This document shows, piece by piece, positions 23,315-33,135 of a stretch of 43,495 nucleotides of DNA (positions are counted from its first letter, which is position 1; each line of letters opens with the position of its first letter). The DNA lies in assembly GCA_036337945.1 (NCBI GenBank), contig JAYZDF010000144.1, forward strand, positions 1-43,495. The letters run 5' to 3'. A model generated the notes under the pieces. The model saw only the letters and a program-made list of their open reading frames with translations. It made no database searches and was not told where the DNA came from. Both the position numbers and the translations under genes were made by a program. The DNA comes from JAYZDF01 sp036337945. GTDB lineage: Bacteria; Myxococcota; Kuafuiibacteriia; Kuafuiibacteriales; Kuafuiibacteriaceae.

Positions 23315-26300
23315 ATGAAATTTTGCCTAAGGATGGTTTTGACCTTCCTGACATTTCTAAGCCTCTCTAGTTGTGGGTGGGATGGTGTGTTCTTTACGCC
23401 CCGAGGCTTTGAGCCAACCCAGCCGCCGCGCGTTGTTCTCACGGGAAATACCGTCTCTGGATCCGAGCTTCAGGTCTTTAGTGCCGACGGAGAGAAAATT
23501 GCGAGCGGCGTCGCTCCCGACCAAGGTGAGTTTCAGTTGGAACTACCTTCGGATGCGCCCACCGATAAATTGCAAATCATTGTGGTGAAAGACGGGCTTG
23601 TCTACAAGCGGTTCCTTCCACAGGCGCAGCGTGGAGTAGTTACAGGCGTTGGTAGTGTTGATGCGTTCACAACTGCCATTGCCCAGGTGATTCTCTACAA
23701 GGTTCAAGCGGATGCCGGCTCAACACTGGTCGCTACGCCGGCTGTTGCGCTCAATGGTCTCGTATCCGAGATGGAAGCCTCGGCGTCTGGTGCACTCATG
23801 GCTCTACAAGCAAAGATTCAGCAAGTGTCAGAACTTGGTGCTGGCAAACAGAAAACCTCATTTTCATTTGAAAACTTTGAACTCTCGGAAGCGTTTGTCT
23901 CAGAGGCCGGGCAAGACCTAGCCTTTCTTGAGGACTATCGGTCGCTTTTAGCAAGCGCCGCGGGAGATTACGAACTTGTTATTCGTTGCGACCCAGCGAG
24001 ACTTAACGTTCTATTCACCGTTGATGCATCAGGCCGCGGTCGAGATGGAGTGGGCAATCCACAGTTGATTCGGCAAGCCACCAAAGAAGCAAAAGTATAT
24101 CTCGGAATTACAAGTGACGAGTCTTCCCCAATTCTGTCAGATTTGGTGCCTCGGAAGCTTATGCCAAATGACCCATCATTGGTTATGACGGACGATGGTA
24201 AAAATGGTGATGAGCTCGCTGCTGACGGTGTGTACTCAAGAGTTGTTCCACTTCCTCGCGGTGCAAGGATCAAATACAAGTACACCAACGGCGTTGCTGG
24301 GGAAGGATTTACAGGGACAGAGGAATGGCCAGGCAATGCTCGTATACTCGAAGTTGAAGATGTTCTCACTAGTCGACCTGATGGAAAAGCGGATTGTATC
24401 TTAGTTCGTCGTGATGCTTTTGGCGACGAGGCGACCAACAAGAACTTTGTAAATCTACACCCCGTTGCAAAAAAACAAGGAGGCTCGGTAAGTTTTCAGA
24501 CTGATTTTGGTGGCGCTGAAGCCGCCGAAGGTTCCGATGGCATTTTCATTGGTGGTATCAAACTAGAAGACGCCCGCACAAAGCCTTTACTTACGCCTGC
24601 TAAGCTTCCCGAAGCGCGGGAAAATGGGAGTTGTATCCGTTGTCCTGCCCCCTTAATTCTCGATCCCAATGACACGACTCCTCCCGAACTGGTCAATGCG
24701 GAACGAATAAGCCTCACGAAAACAGTACTGCGTTTTTCTGAGCCCATATTGGCGGCGGATGCAGAGGACGTTGGACGATACCTTTATTTGAACGATGTTG
24801 GCCAAAGCATTCGAATTCTGTCAGCCAAAGTGTCTGGAACAGATGTAACGCTCACGACGGTTCCTGCCGACTCTGTCGCACCCGCTCGAGTCAAAGTTCA
24901 ATCGATGAGAGATGTTTCTGCGGCTCAGAACATCTTGGACTCAGCACAACTCGATATTCGACCTGACACGACAGCGCCGAAAATTGTAGCAGTGAGAGCC
25001 CTTAGCCTTTTGGACCAAGACCCGTCTTTGTCTATTGAAGACCCTACCGTTGGGGAGTTATTAGAAGTTCAATGGGACGAAGAACTAGAAGCGAGTGCAG
25101 CCGAGGACCCTAAAAGGTATATAATCGAAGGGCTCACTGTCCTCGCTGCAACTCTAAAGAAAGATGCTTTGGTCCCCACTGTCGTTTTGCGAACTGAAGT
25201 TCAGCAGAAAGGAACTACTTATTCTCTAGATGTAATTGGTATTCGAGATTGGGCGGCCAATTCTCTCGAACAAACAATCACGTTTGATGCGTTCGCATTA
25301 TATCGAACTACATTTTCTGTCGTTGTAGGATTCGCTTTCGCAAGCTCAGATGGGATGCAACGCGGCTTACCGAGAGAAGAGGAACTCTTCCTAACGGGAA
25401 CACCACTTGGTGAGGCAAGAAGTTTGACTGGACGTCGCTTGTCGGTTTTTGACCAAGGTGGCCGTCGAACGGATGTTACAGGCTGGCCTGATTTTGAAAT
25501 GAAACCGTCGGGTCGTAGCTACGAAGGACAGGAAGTATACACAATTGATCTGTTATTGCCGCCCGGCCGCTGGGCCTGGAAAGCTGCTCACGGTGTAGCC
25601 GGTGAGTACGTTAATCCGCCTACAACGCTCGAAAAGGTCTATAAGACCCTCTCGACGGCAAATGATGGCTCCGGAGTACGCGTTAATCCGGTAACCATGA
25701 TTGCTGCAAATGGTGTTGATTATACAGGTGCTTCTTTATCTGAAAGTGGAGAGGACCCACCCCGAAAGCAGACTGTGTATAAGCGTGAGGCTCCTGACGA
25801 AGTCTGTGACGTAGTCAATCGGGACATCGAATGTCCAATGATCGTTGTTGGTGCGTGGCGTGATTGGATTGTGGATGCTGGCGGTCGCACGAGAGATTAT
25901 GATGATGGTCTCATTACGCTGCCACCTCACCGGCCTACTTTGCCAGACCTCAGTGCCCCGATTCTTCATGAGATCCGCGCGCGAGATTCATTCTCGACGT
26001 TACTGTCATTTAGCGAGAGCCTAGCTTCTGACTCTCCTTTTCAGGCTGAAATGTATAATGCGGATACCGGAGTACAAAGGCGGGTGCAGGTTGTGCGAAC
26101 GATTGAAATCCCGTCCCATCAACTGATTATTCAAACAGATGAGGCGTTAAACCTAGGAGAAGCGTATACGGTTAGATTCCGTGGGGTGAGAGATACTAAC
26201 GATCCCGCAAGAACGAACTTTGAATGGCAAACCGCAACTTTTCTGGCTCCTGAAACTGAAACTTCCTTGCGTCCATTTGTCGATCGTGAAGCTCCGCTGA

Positions 26301-27508
26301 TTACATCGATTGAAGCGACCGACATCACTGAACTCCTCGTAGTTTTTGACGAAATCGTTGATCCACAAACGTTAGTGGCGGATAACTTTGAGATTCGACA
26401 AGCTTCAGGTGGCGGGACCTTGGCTGTTGAAACCGTTGTTCGCGGTTTTGACGGTAAGAGTGCTCGACTCACAACGCCGAATCAGCCCATTCGAGGCAAC
26501 TTTGAAATGACAATTGAGAACGTTGGCGACATCGCTGACCCATCAAACACAATTACCTCAACGACGATTGCTTTCGTCAGCTTTGGAGAAACAATTCCTC
26601 CTTCGATTGAGGCGGTTCGAGCCCTCGACAACAGTCATGTTTTGATTCGCTTTGATGAACGAATCAACGACGCGGGCGTGACCGATATATCGAGTTATCG
26701 AATCGATGGTCTACAAGTTCGCGGAGTCAACTTTTCCGGCGATTCCATTCGACGCAGTTTAGCGTTCAGCCCTGGCTTGGCGCCGGCTATACGAAATCTC
26801 GTTATTCTCGAGACGTCTCCCATGGAGTCCGGACGCGACTACAGCATTGCCGTTGATGGTATTCAGGACCTCAGCGGAAACGTTCTAACAACGACAGTGA
26901 GCTTTGCCGGTGAAGCCAGCGCGCCCACTATTGACGTCGTCTTAGAGTACGAAGTTTCGGAAACGAAAACGGTAGCAGGTCGGCGGCCTGCTCGAGCTAT
27001 TGGCCTTGCAGAATTTGGAGACAGTCGCGAGGGTCTTTATGTCATTGGATCTCGCCTCGATGAGTTAAACCAACCGGTTGCGGGAGCTCTAGGGCCGGTC
27101 AACTCTGTTCTGGGTGGCTTTCCGCCAGAAGGACAACCATTGGATGGCATTGAAGCGAGATTACGAGACGACGGTCTCGGCCCTGATTTGGTGGCTGGGG
27201 ACGGTATTTTTTCAATCCTGCTCGAAGATGTCCCTCTCGGTACAAAAATGATCTGGAAAGCCTTTGCGCCTTTCACTACCGAGTATAGAGATAGTAACCC
27301 AACCAAGCTCGAAGCTGCCTTCGCTGATTCTCTACCTGGCCCGAGCGCGTATTCGGATGGCCAAGAATATCCGGGAAATGAAAACGGAACCTGGATTCTC
27401 GATGCTGATAGTCAAACAGGTGTACTACGCATTCGATGCCTCTATGGCGACGAGGTCACCTATAAGAAAAATACGGGCGCTGATGTCTATTACTGGTCTG
27501 CCCAGTAG
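23315..27508 (+). CDS. Giant multidomain surface lipoprotein with repeated Ig-like and anchor-like modules
   Basis: A 1397-residue protein from ATG 23315. The signal MKFCLRMVLTFLTFLSLSSC ends in a lipobox (LSSC, modified C20). The N-terminal ~230 residues are a folded start region. At least five Ig-like modules (SbsA/Big_5 style) follow, each opening with a D/T-x-x-(P)P-x-(I/L) pattern and an 'FSE/FDE' strand: near residues 453, 551, 880, 990 and 1094. Three further copies of a different module can be seen, with the core AGDGxxS...LPxG followed by an aromatic yK/wK: near residues 305-370, 660-780 and 1230-1390. Both the first and last of these end with a GDE-x-T-x-KN motif. Sequence around the modules is Gly/Asp/Pro rich. 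A surface or periplasmic adhesin or scaffold is likely; exact role unknown. Confidence 0.8.
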   Translation: MKFCLRMVLTFLTFLSLSSCGWDGVFFTPRGFEPTQPPRVVLTGNTVSGSELQVFSADGEKIASGVAPDQGEFQLELPSDAPTDKLQIIVVKDGLVYKRFLPQAQRGVVTGVGSVDAFTTAIAQVILYKVQADAGSTLVATPAVALNGLVSEMEASASGALMALQAKIQQVSELGAGKQKTSFSFENFELSEAFVSEAGQDLAFLEDYRSLLASAAGDYELVIRCDPARLNVLFTVDASGRGRDGVGNPQLIRQATKEAKVYLGITSDESSPILSDLVPRKLMPNDPSLVMTDDGKNGDELAADGVYSRVVPLPRGARIKYKYTNGVAGEGFTGTEEWPGNARILEVEDVLTSRPDGKADCILVRRDAFGDEATNKNFVNLHPVAKKQGGSVSFQTDFGGAEAAEGSDGIFIGGIKLEDARTKPLLTPAKLPEARENGSCIRCPAPLILDPNDTTPPELVNAERISLTKTVLRFSEPILAADAEDVGRYLYLNDVGQSIRILSAKVSGTDVTLTTVPADSVAPARVKVQSMRDVSAAQNILDSAQLDIRPDTTAPKIVAVRALSLLDQDPSLSIEDPTVGELLEVQWDEELEASAAEDPKRYIIEGLTVLAATLKKDALVPTVVLRTEVQQKGTTYSLDVIGIRDWAANSLEQTITFDAFALYRTTFSVVVGFAFASSDGMQRGLPREEELFLTGTPLGEARSLTGRRLSVFDQGGRRTDVTGWPDFEMKPSGRSYEGQEVYTIDLLLPPGRWAWKAAHGVAGEYVNPPTTLEKVYKTLSTANDGSGVRVNPVTMIAANGVDYTGASLSESGEDPPRKQTVYKREAPDEVCDVVNRDIECPMIVVGAWRDWIVDAGGRTRDYDDGLITLPPHRPTLPDLSAPILHEIRARDSFSTLLSFSESLASDSPFQAEMYNADTGVQRRVQVVRTIEIPSHQLIIQTDEALNLGEAYTVRFRGVRDTNDPARTNFEWQTATFLAPETETSLRPFVDREAPLITSIEATDITELLVVFDEIVDPQTLVADNFEIRQASGGGTLAVETVVRGFDGKSARLTTPNQPIRGNFEMTIENVGDIADPSNTITSTTIAFVSFGETIPPSIEAVRALDNSHVLIRFDERINDAGVTDISSYRIDGLQVRGVNFSGDSIRRSLAFSPGLAPAIRNLVILETSPMESGRDYSIAVDGIQDLSGNVLTTTVSFAGEASAPTIDVVLEYEVSETKTVAGRRPARAIGLAEFGDSREGLYVIGSRLDELNQPVAGALGPVNSVLGGFPPEGQPLDGIEARLRDDGLGPDLVAGDGIFSILLEDVPLGTKMIWKAFAPFTTEYRDSNPTKLEAAFADSLPGPSAYSDGQEYPGNENGTWILDADSQTGVLRIRCLYGDEVTYKKNTGADVYYWSAQ

Positions 27509-27631
27509 CTCGTCGCTTTGTGTTTAGTTATCGCATAATTTTTTTCGACGGTACCATCGCGACAATTGACCAGGTTCACGCGTCGCTGTTGCCTCTTTCA
27601 CCCTCAGACAAGTTGTGGCAAGCTGCGTTCT

Positions 27632-30600
27632 GTGAGGCTCTCCGCGCTTTTTCTTTCTCTCAGTATTGTAGTTTTACCTGGTTGTTTCCGGACCGTTTCT
27701 GATATTCCCGCGCCTAGTGAGGGTGTGACTATTTTAGGTCGCCTCGTGAAAACAGATCTTTCACGAGTTGAAAAGCAGCCTGTTGCTGGCGTGAGCGTAT
27801 CGCTTTCGGGTAGGCCACAGTCTCTCGTGACTAAGGAAGACGGAAGCTTTGCTTTTTATAGAGTTCCTTTAGGTGAAATCGAATTACGTGTTTCTCAACC
27901 CAACCCCGCGGGTCGGCTTCGTACCTTGCTGCGTAAAGATGACATTCTCGCAGTGAGTGACGGCCAAGTGCTGAATCTAGGCGATATTGAGCTTTTCGGG
28001 ACGGGAGATATCCGTGGTCAGGTTGAACTGGTTGAAGCAAGTGAGGCATCGGCTGAGGGCGCTCTTGTTGCCATTGTAGGAACACCTTATCGAGCGGTTG
28101 TTGATAAAGAGAATGGTTACCGAATCAATGATTTACCGTCGGGGCGCATTGATGTGGTCACGTTCAAGTCTGGGTATGTCCCAGGCCGCCTGGACGGAGT
28201 TCTCGTTCAGCCAAACGAAATTAGTAATATCCGGCCGATGCAACTGATTTTAGGCGACACGCCTAATGTCGTGGTCGAGGGAAGAGTGTATCTTTCCGAT
28301 AATGCTGCTCCCGAAGGAGTTGAAGTTCGGTTCTCGTCGGCGACAAGTTCTGCGACCGAAAATTTATCAGCGACCACGGCTCCGACTGGTTTTTTTCGTC
28401 TTGAGTTATCAGTTGGTATTTACAGCGTTACTTTCAGAAAGGAGGGCTACGTGCCCCAGCTGCTTAGTGGGGTTGTTGTGGTCAACGAAGGCGCATTAGG
28501 TCTGAGGACTGTGTACCTCGCGCCAGTCGACACTTCAGACAGTGATCAAGACGGGATAACAGACGGTGAAGATCCAGACGATGACAATGACGGTTGTTTG
28601 GATGACGTTGACCAGTTTCCAAATGATCCGGAAGTGTGTGTCGATACTGACGGTGACGGAATAGGTGACGCGCTCGACGATGATGATGACAATGACGGAC
28701 TGACTGACGCCGAAGAAATAAACGTAGGTGTTGATGGTTGGATCACGAATCCGCTTCTCATTGATACAGATGGTGACCAAGTACGGGACTCGGAAGATGT
28801 CTGCCCGACGATTCCTGACCCAAGCCAGACCGACACGGATAACGATGGACTCGGTGATGCCTGCGATCCTTTTACGATGGCTCAACCCCCCGTAATCTCT
28901 GATTTTTTTCCGAAATCAGGACCTGTGGGAACCGTTGTTTACATCAGAGGAGAAAACTTTAATACATCGCAACCCGAATTCAACGCCGTTGTGTTTGGCC
29001 CTGATGGAGGCGTAGCGTTTCCAAGTGGTTTTAGCAGTGAAGAGGGCCTTGTTGTCAGTGTTCCGCCGGGTGCAAAAACAGGGACAATATCTCTTTACAA
29101 TGCGTTTGGAAGCGCGACGTCTACCGCAGTATTTTCTGTCTTTCCTAGACCCATTATTTACGAAGTATCGCCATCCACTGCGAGGCCCGGCCAGTCGGTT
29201 TATGTTCGAGGTGCCCATTTTTCGGTGAGTACGCCAAGGCTTACCATCGGTGGTGTTCAAGTTCCGATTGATGAGCTGAGGATTGACAATCCAACAAGTC
29301 TTCCGCCGACTGAGATTATTCGATTTCGTGTGCCTCAACTTCAAATCGGGTCGGTTGATGTTTTCGTGGAAACAGCCGGCGGCAGTGATAGCTCTTTGTC
29401 GGCACTTTTTGTTTCGGGTGGTCCAGAAATCGTGAGGGTCGCTCCAAACCCAATTGCGCGCGGTGCTCCCCTAGACATATTTGGTAGTAATTTGACTTCT
29501 ACTGTTCAGAATGCCGAACCTATCATTTCATTTGCAACGGCTAACTTGAACCAAAGAGCGGAAGCAGTTGCTCAGCGAGTCGCCGAAGGACATCTGAGGG
29601 TTTTAGTGCCTCAAGCTGCCGTGACCGGTCAAATTGCTCTGGTTTATCCGGAGGTAACCTCAACCAGTGCGGTTGAGCTCATCGTAGATTCTCAGCTTCC
29701 CAGTCTTTCGGATATCGATAAGACACTTATTCAAACCGGAGACACTCTTGTTATTTCGGGGTACAACTTCCAATCTCCTACTGCGGTTCGCTTCGAGGGG
29801 GTTCCGGGCATTATCCAATCTTGGACGGCGGGACAAGTGATTGCGACTGTCCCAACCACAACGGTCGCTGGACACATTGAGGTGGATTTCAATTTAGCTG
29901 GCACGGGCAACTATACGGCTCGCATGCCTGAGCCTTTTCATTTGATAAGCACATCAACCACTCCGATAGCGTTCTCGTCTGCTTTCAACCGAAATTTCGT
30001 ACTATATAATGATCTTGGGACCGAAATTGTGACCTTGGGCGCGGGGGCGTCTCAAGCGCAGTTCATTATTCGCCGTTACAGTGCAAATACCTTTGCATTA
30101 CTCAGTGAAGCCACGCTGACAATGCCTAATACTCTGTTTCCTGTGTCAGCAGACCTATCGCCTGATGGGCAGTTTCTTTTTGTGACCCGAATTATTCAGG
30201 GGACCGGCGCAACGGACACTGAAGAGATTCTATTCATACCTCTGACTAATCCTTCTGCTTTTCAAACCTGCCGGGGTCTTCGCGAAACCGCGACTCGGCT
30301 AAGAGACTCCGTGTTTCATTTTGATAGTCGGTCTGAGTTTGCTTACGCCATCCTGCCTCACGGGCTCAATCGAGATGATACTGGAGTTTTGCGAGTAAAC
30401 TTAAGAGATCGCAATAATATTGTTTGCGATTCAATTGGGGTCCTTGATGCAGCGATTGGCCCTGGTGAAATTGAAGCCCTATTACTCTCTGAAGACGACC
30501 GTTCGCTTTGGGTCTTTGATTCTCAACGGGGACTCGCTCGCTTGGACGTCGTAGAAACGTCCACGACTTTTGAGACGTACTCTCCTTGGATTTCGGTGAC

Positions 30601-30979
30601 GACGGCAAACGGTACTCCACTTCGAGCCAATCGACTATTTTTTGCAAAAGAAGCTGGTCATGTCTGGTTGATTTCAACAAATCAAGATACTGCGTTAGTC
30701 AATGTAGCGAACGGTAATATTGTAGATAACATCTTCAATGTTCGACGCTCGACGATATCACTTGTAGCCCAAACATTTGACCGCCGTTGGCTGGCAGAAA
30801 GCCCCGGCTCGCCGCGCAATGAAATTAAGTTTATTGACTTAGATAACCGACTGGTCAGCACGACGAAGACCTATACAAATACCAATGACCAACAAATCTC
30901 TTCTCATCCTTATCTGAATCGATTTCTCGTAAAACCGGGAACCTTCGACGTCCTTCAGCTCGAGATTATTTCACCCTAG
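27632..30979 (+). CDS. Giant lipoprotein with carboxypeptidase-regulatory, thrombospondin type 3 and TIG domains
   Basis: A 1115-residue protein. GTG 27632 gives the signal MRLSALFLSLSIVVLPGC with the lipidated cysteine at 18; a TTG at 27566 is an in-frame alternative. Domains in order are three CarboxypepD_reg-like beta-sandwiches (~32-90, 124-190, 212-285) and a block of Asp-rich, thrombospondin type 3 calcium repeats (~300-415), for example DSDQDGITDGEDPDDDNDG and DTDGDGIGDALDDDDDNDG. Four IPT/TIG domains follow (start ~418, 506, 596, 688). The C-terminal ~340 residues (775-1115) are beta-rich and propeller-like, with repeated 'S.D...L.V'-type strands. It follows the other giant lipoprotein by about 120 nt, likely in one transcript. 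Calcium-stabilised surface protein; ligand unknown. Confidence 0.8.
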   Translation: MRLSALFLSLSIVVLPGCFRTVSDIPAPSEGVTILGRLVKTDLSRVEKQPVAGVSVSLSGRPQSLVTKEDGSFAFYRVPLGEIELRVSQPNPAGRLRTLLRKDDILAVSDGQVLNLGDIELFGTGDIRGQVELVEASEASAEGALVAIVGTPYRAVVDKENGYRINDLPSGRIDVVTFKSGYVPGRLDGVLVQPNEISNIRPMQLILGDTPNVVVEGRVYLSDNAAPEGVEVRFSSATSSATENLSATTAPTGFFRLELSVGIYSVTFRKEGYVPQLLSGVVVVNEGALGLRTVYLAPVDTSDSDQDGITDGEDPDDDNDGCLDDVDQFPNDPEVCVDTDGDGIGDALDDDDDNDGLTDAEEINVGVDGWITNPLLIDTDGDQVRDSEDVCPTIPDPSQTDTDNDGLGDACDPFTMAQPPVISDFFPKSGPVGTVVYIRGENFNTSQPEFNAVVFGPDGGVAFPSGFSSEEGLVVSVPPGAKTGTISLYNAFGSATSTAVFSVFPRPIIYEVSPSTARPGQSVYVRGAHFSVSTPRLTIGGVQVPIDELRIDNPTSLPPTEIIRFRVPQLQIGSVDVFVETAGGSDSSLSALFVSGGPEIVRVAPNPIARGAPLDIFGSNLTSTVQNAEPIISFATANLNQRAEAVAQRVAEGHLRVLVPQAAVTGQIALVYPEVTSTSAVELIVDSQLPSLSDIDKTLIQTGDTLVISGYNFQSPTAVRFEGVPGIIQSWTAGQVIATVPTTTVAGHIEVDFNLAGTGNYTARMPEPFHLISTSTTPIAFSSAFNRNFVLYNDLGTEIVTLGAGASQAQFIIRRYSANTFALLSEATLTMPNTLFPVSADLSPDGQFLFVTRIIQGTGATDTEEILFIPLTNPSAFQTCRGLRETATRLRDSVFHFDSRSEFAYAILPHGLNRDDTGVLRVNLRDRNNIVCDSIGVLDAAIGPGEIEALLLSEDDRSLWVFDSQRGLARLDVVETSTTFETYSPWISVTTANGTPLRANRLFFAKEAGHVWLISTNQDTALVNVANGNIVDNIFNVRRSTISLVAQTFDRRWLAESPGSPRNEIKFIDLDNRLVSTTKTYTNTNDQQISSHPYLNRFLVKPGTFDVLQLEIISP

Positions 30980-32634
30980 AGGATCATCGAAGCGCCAAAC
31001 TTGTTGGGGATACCCAATCTTTTAAGTTTGTCATGAAAGGTGCTTTTTGAGTAACCAAGCTCTCTTGCAACAGCAGATCTGTTTCCACCGTGCTCTTTGA
31101 GTAGCTGCAGTATTCGGTCTCGTTCGTCTCCATCCACCGCGCGGACTCGTTGAGATGCAGTTTGTGTAAAGAAGGTCGTATCACTAAATTCGAGGTCATC
31201 TATGTCGATCGTGTTTCCTGTGCGCAACAGAACAGCTCTAAAGATCATATTCTTCAATTCACGAACGTTACCCGGCCAGCTGTATTGACTGAGCTTTTCT
31301 TCTGCCGCAGCAGTTAGGACAAGTGATTGATCTGGGGACTGGTCGGATAGGAAGTGCCTTGCGAGCAAAACAATATCGCTTGGTCGTTCCGCAAGAGCAG
31401 GGAGTTCTATATTCAATACAAAGAGGCGATGAAACAGATCTTCGCGAAATTCGCCTTTTTTGACTAACTCCTGTAAATTTTTATGAGTCGCTGCCACAAT
31501 TCTAGTATTAATCGGAGTCTCGCGGTTCCCGCCCACTTTCCTAATACATCGCGACTCCAAAACTCGGAGAAGTTTCGGCTGCAGCTCTAATGGCATTTCA
31601 CCGATTTCGTCTAAGAACAAAGTACCGTTTTTTGTAGATTCGAAAGCGCCGACTTTATCCGACGTCGCACCGGTGAAAGCACCTTTTACGTGACCAAAGA
31701 GTTCTGCTTCTATCATCGTGGATGCGAGTGCTCCGCAATTAAGGGCGAGATACGGCTGGTTTTTACGTTCCGATGCATCGTGAAGCGCTCGAGCTACAAG
31801 CTCTTTTCCGCTTCCTGATTTGCCATTGATAAGCACGGGCGCGTCGGTCGGAGCAAAACGCGTAATTAAATCAAAAACCCGTTTCATGGATGAAGATTGA
31901 CCGATCATTCCGTAATTTCGATAAATTTCCGAATTCGATAAATTCGGGGTGTTTGCTTGTGTTGTGAACTCTAAACTTGCGTCGCCGACTCTAATAGTGG
32001 CTCGACTTGGCAGCTCGGCTTTTTCAATTCTTAAATTGTTCACGGTCGTGCCGTTTGTGGAGCCAAGGTCGGTAATTTCCCATCGTTGATCAAATTGTAT
32101 GATGCGACAGTGATAACTGGATGCGAAATCTTCTTGAATGACAATTTGGTTATCTTCTGCTGCGCCAATGTTTGTGGCCGTGTCATCCGAGAGCTCGAAA
32201 GTTTGCCCCCGATAGCGTAATTGTGCGTTCACACTGAGACGGCGATTAGACTCTTGGACCTTGGTTTGTCCTGAAGATAGTAATTGTTTCTCTCTTAATC
32301 GAAAGCGGAGAAGATACTGTCCGATCGAAATTTCATCGTCGTGTATAAGGGAAATTTCATCATCCTCAATAACTTTTCCATTCACGGAAACAAGTTCATG
32401 GGTCAGGCTTCGCAGGAAATAGCGATGATTGCCACGATCTACGAGCACCGCAGCGACGTCGGGAAGATTGGGTTCTGGGATGATGACGTCGTTGGTGGGA
32501 TGAGGACCTAAGCATGTTTCTGCTCGATCCACGTGAAAGTGGATTAAATCTCGGCCTTTTTGGCGAAAAACTAGATCACAACCGCCCACACCTGTACTTA
32601 ACCCTGCAGGACGCTGTACGCAAGACGTGTACAA
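30976..32634 (-). CDS. Sigma-54-dependent transcriptional activator with two N-terminal FHA domains
   Basis: A 552-residue regulator (537 if GTG 32589 is the start, which leaves a more normal gap to the divergent gene; TTG 32634 is the longer option). FHA-1 (~20-115) is degenerate and lacks a clear S-x-x-H. FHA-2 (~138-225) keeps S-x-x-H and GSTNGTTVN (191-199) but has IGAAEDN where the Arg of the 'GR' motif is expected. The AAA+ domain has Walker A GKSGSGKE (271-278), the sigma-54 contact loop GAFTGA (318-323), Walker B LFLDEIGE (339-346) and WPGNVREL (453-460). A Fis-type HTH ends the protein (~504-543: GGNRSAVARELGYSKSTFHD). It opens sigma-54 promoters, presumably in response to protein phosphorylation. 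It overlaps the giant lipoprotein gene by 4 nt tail to tail (CTAG). Confidence 0.92.
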   Translation of the reverse strand: MYTSCVQRPAGLSTGVGGCDLVFRQKGRDLIHFHVDRAETCLGPHPTNDVIIPEPNLPDVAAVLVDRGNHRYFLRSLTHELVSVNGKVIEDDEISLIHDDEISIGQYLLRFRLREKQLLSSGQTKVQESNRRLSVNAQLRYRGQTFELSDDTATNIGAAEDNQIVIQEDFASSYHCRIIQFDQRWEITDLGSTNGTTVNNLRIEKAELPSRATIRVGDASLEFTTQANTPNLSNSEIYRNYGMIGQSSSMKRVFDLITRFAPTDAPVLINGKSGSGKELVARALHDASERKNQPYLALNCGALASTMIEAELFGHVKGAFTGATSDKVGAFESTKNGTLFLDEIGEMPLELQPKLLRVLESRCIRKVGGNRETPINTRIVAATHKNLQELVKKGEFREDLFHRLFVLNIELPALAERPSDIVLLARHFLSDQSPDQSLVLTAAAEEKLSQYSWPGNVRELKNMIFRAVLLRTGNTIDIDDLEFSDTTFFTQTASQRVRAVDGDERDRILQLLKEHGGNRSAVARELGYSKSTFHDKLKRLGIPNKFGASMIL

Positions 32635-32652
32635 TAAACATGAGAGCTTCGA

Positions 32653-33135
32653 ATGAATTTAAGGGTTCCAAAGCGAAAAGTTGAAGTCCAGCTCTGTGAC
32701 GAGCAGGGTCGGATCCATCGTGGGGATATCTTCCTTTCCCAAAACGAAGCCTCTGGTGCCTCAAGTCAGCGTGTCCAAGATCTTCTTAAAGAGCGTAAGT
32801 TTGTCCCGGTACGACAACATGAAAAAGTTTGGTTTATTCAAGCCCAGAGGATCAGTTGGGTTAAGATACCGCTTTTGTCTGCAGCTGCGGAACTGGACCG
32901 ACATGTTGAGACCAGTGTTGAGGCACGGGTCAACGATGTGAAAGTCGAGTTGGTCGATGGCTCAACCATTCGTGGTAAACTCAGATTTTTGTTACCTGAT
33001 TCTGAACGAAGGCTCGGTGATTATATCGAACGTTACGAAGGTTTTATGCCGGTTCGAACCGAGGACGATTTGTACCTTGTCAACGTCAATAAAGTCATCA
33101 GGTTTATACCGGAGGTGGAATCAGGTGCCGAATAA
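32653..33135 (+). CDS. Small protein of two tandem copies of one ~60-residue domain, unknown function
   Basis: A 160-residue cytoplasmic protein from ATG 32653. The two halves are clearly related. Half one has VEVQLCDEQGRIHRGDIFLS, RVQDLLKERKFVPVR, EKVWFIQAQRISWVKI. Half two has VKVELVDGSTIRGKLRFLL, RLGDYIERYEGFMPVR, DDLYLVNVNKVIRFI. The shared pattern is V-x-V-x-L-x-D, R-G-x-(I/L)-x-F-L, then FVPVR/FMPVR and an aromatic beta hairpin. I do not recognise the family. Its last 11 nt overlap the start of the PilT-like gene (GTG 33125), so the two are almost certainly translated as a pair. It is divergent from the FHA/sigma-54 activator gene. Confidence 0.78.
   Translation: MNLRVPKRKVEVQLCDEQGRIHRGDIFLSQNEASGASSQRVQDLLKERKFVPVRQHEKVWFIQAQRISWVKIPLLSAAAELDRHVETSVEARVNDVKVELVDGSTIRGKLRFLLPDSERRLGDYIERYEGFMPVRTEDDLYLVNVNKVIRFIPEVESGAE
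33111..33118 (+). promoter_or_regulatory. Ribosome binding site that sets the PilT-like start
   Basis: GGAGGTGG lies 6 nt before GTG 33125, inside the end of the preceding gene. The PilT frame is open upstream for 56 more codons, but that part is out of character and overlaps the 160-residue gene in another frame. This strong site therefore decides for the later start. Confidence 0.7.
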
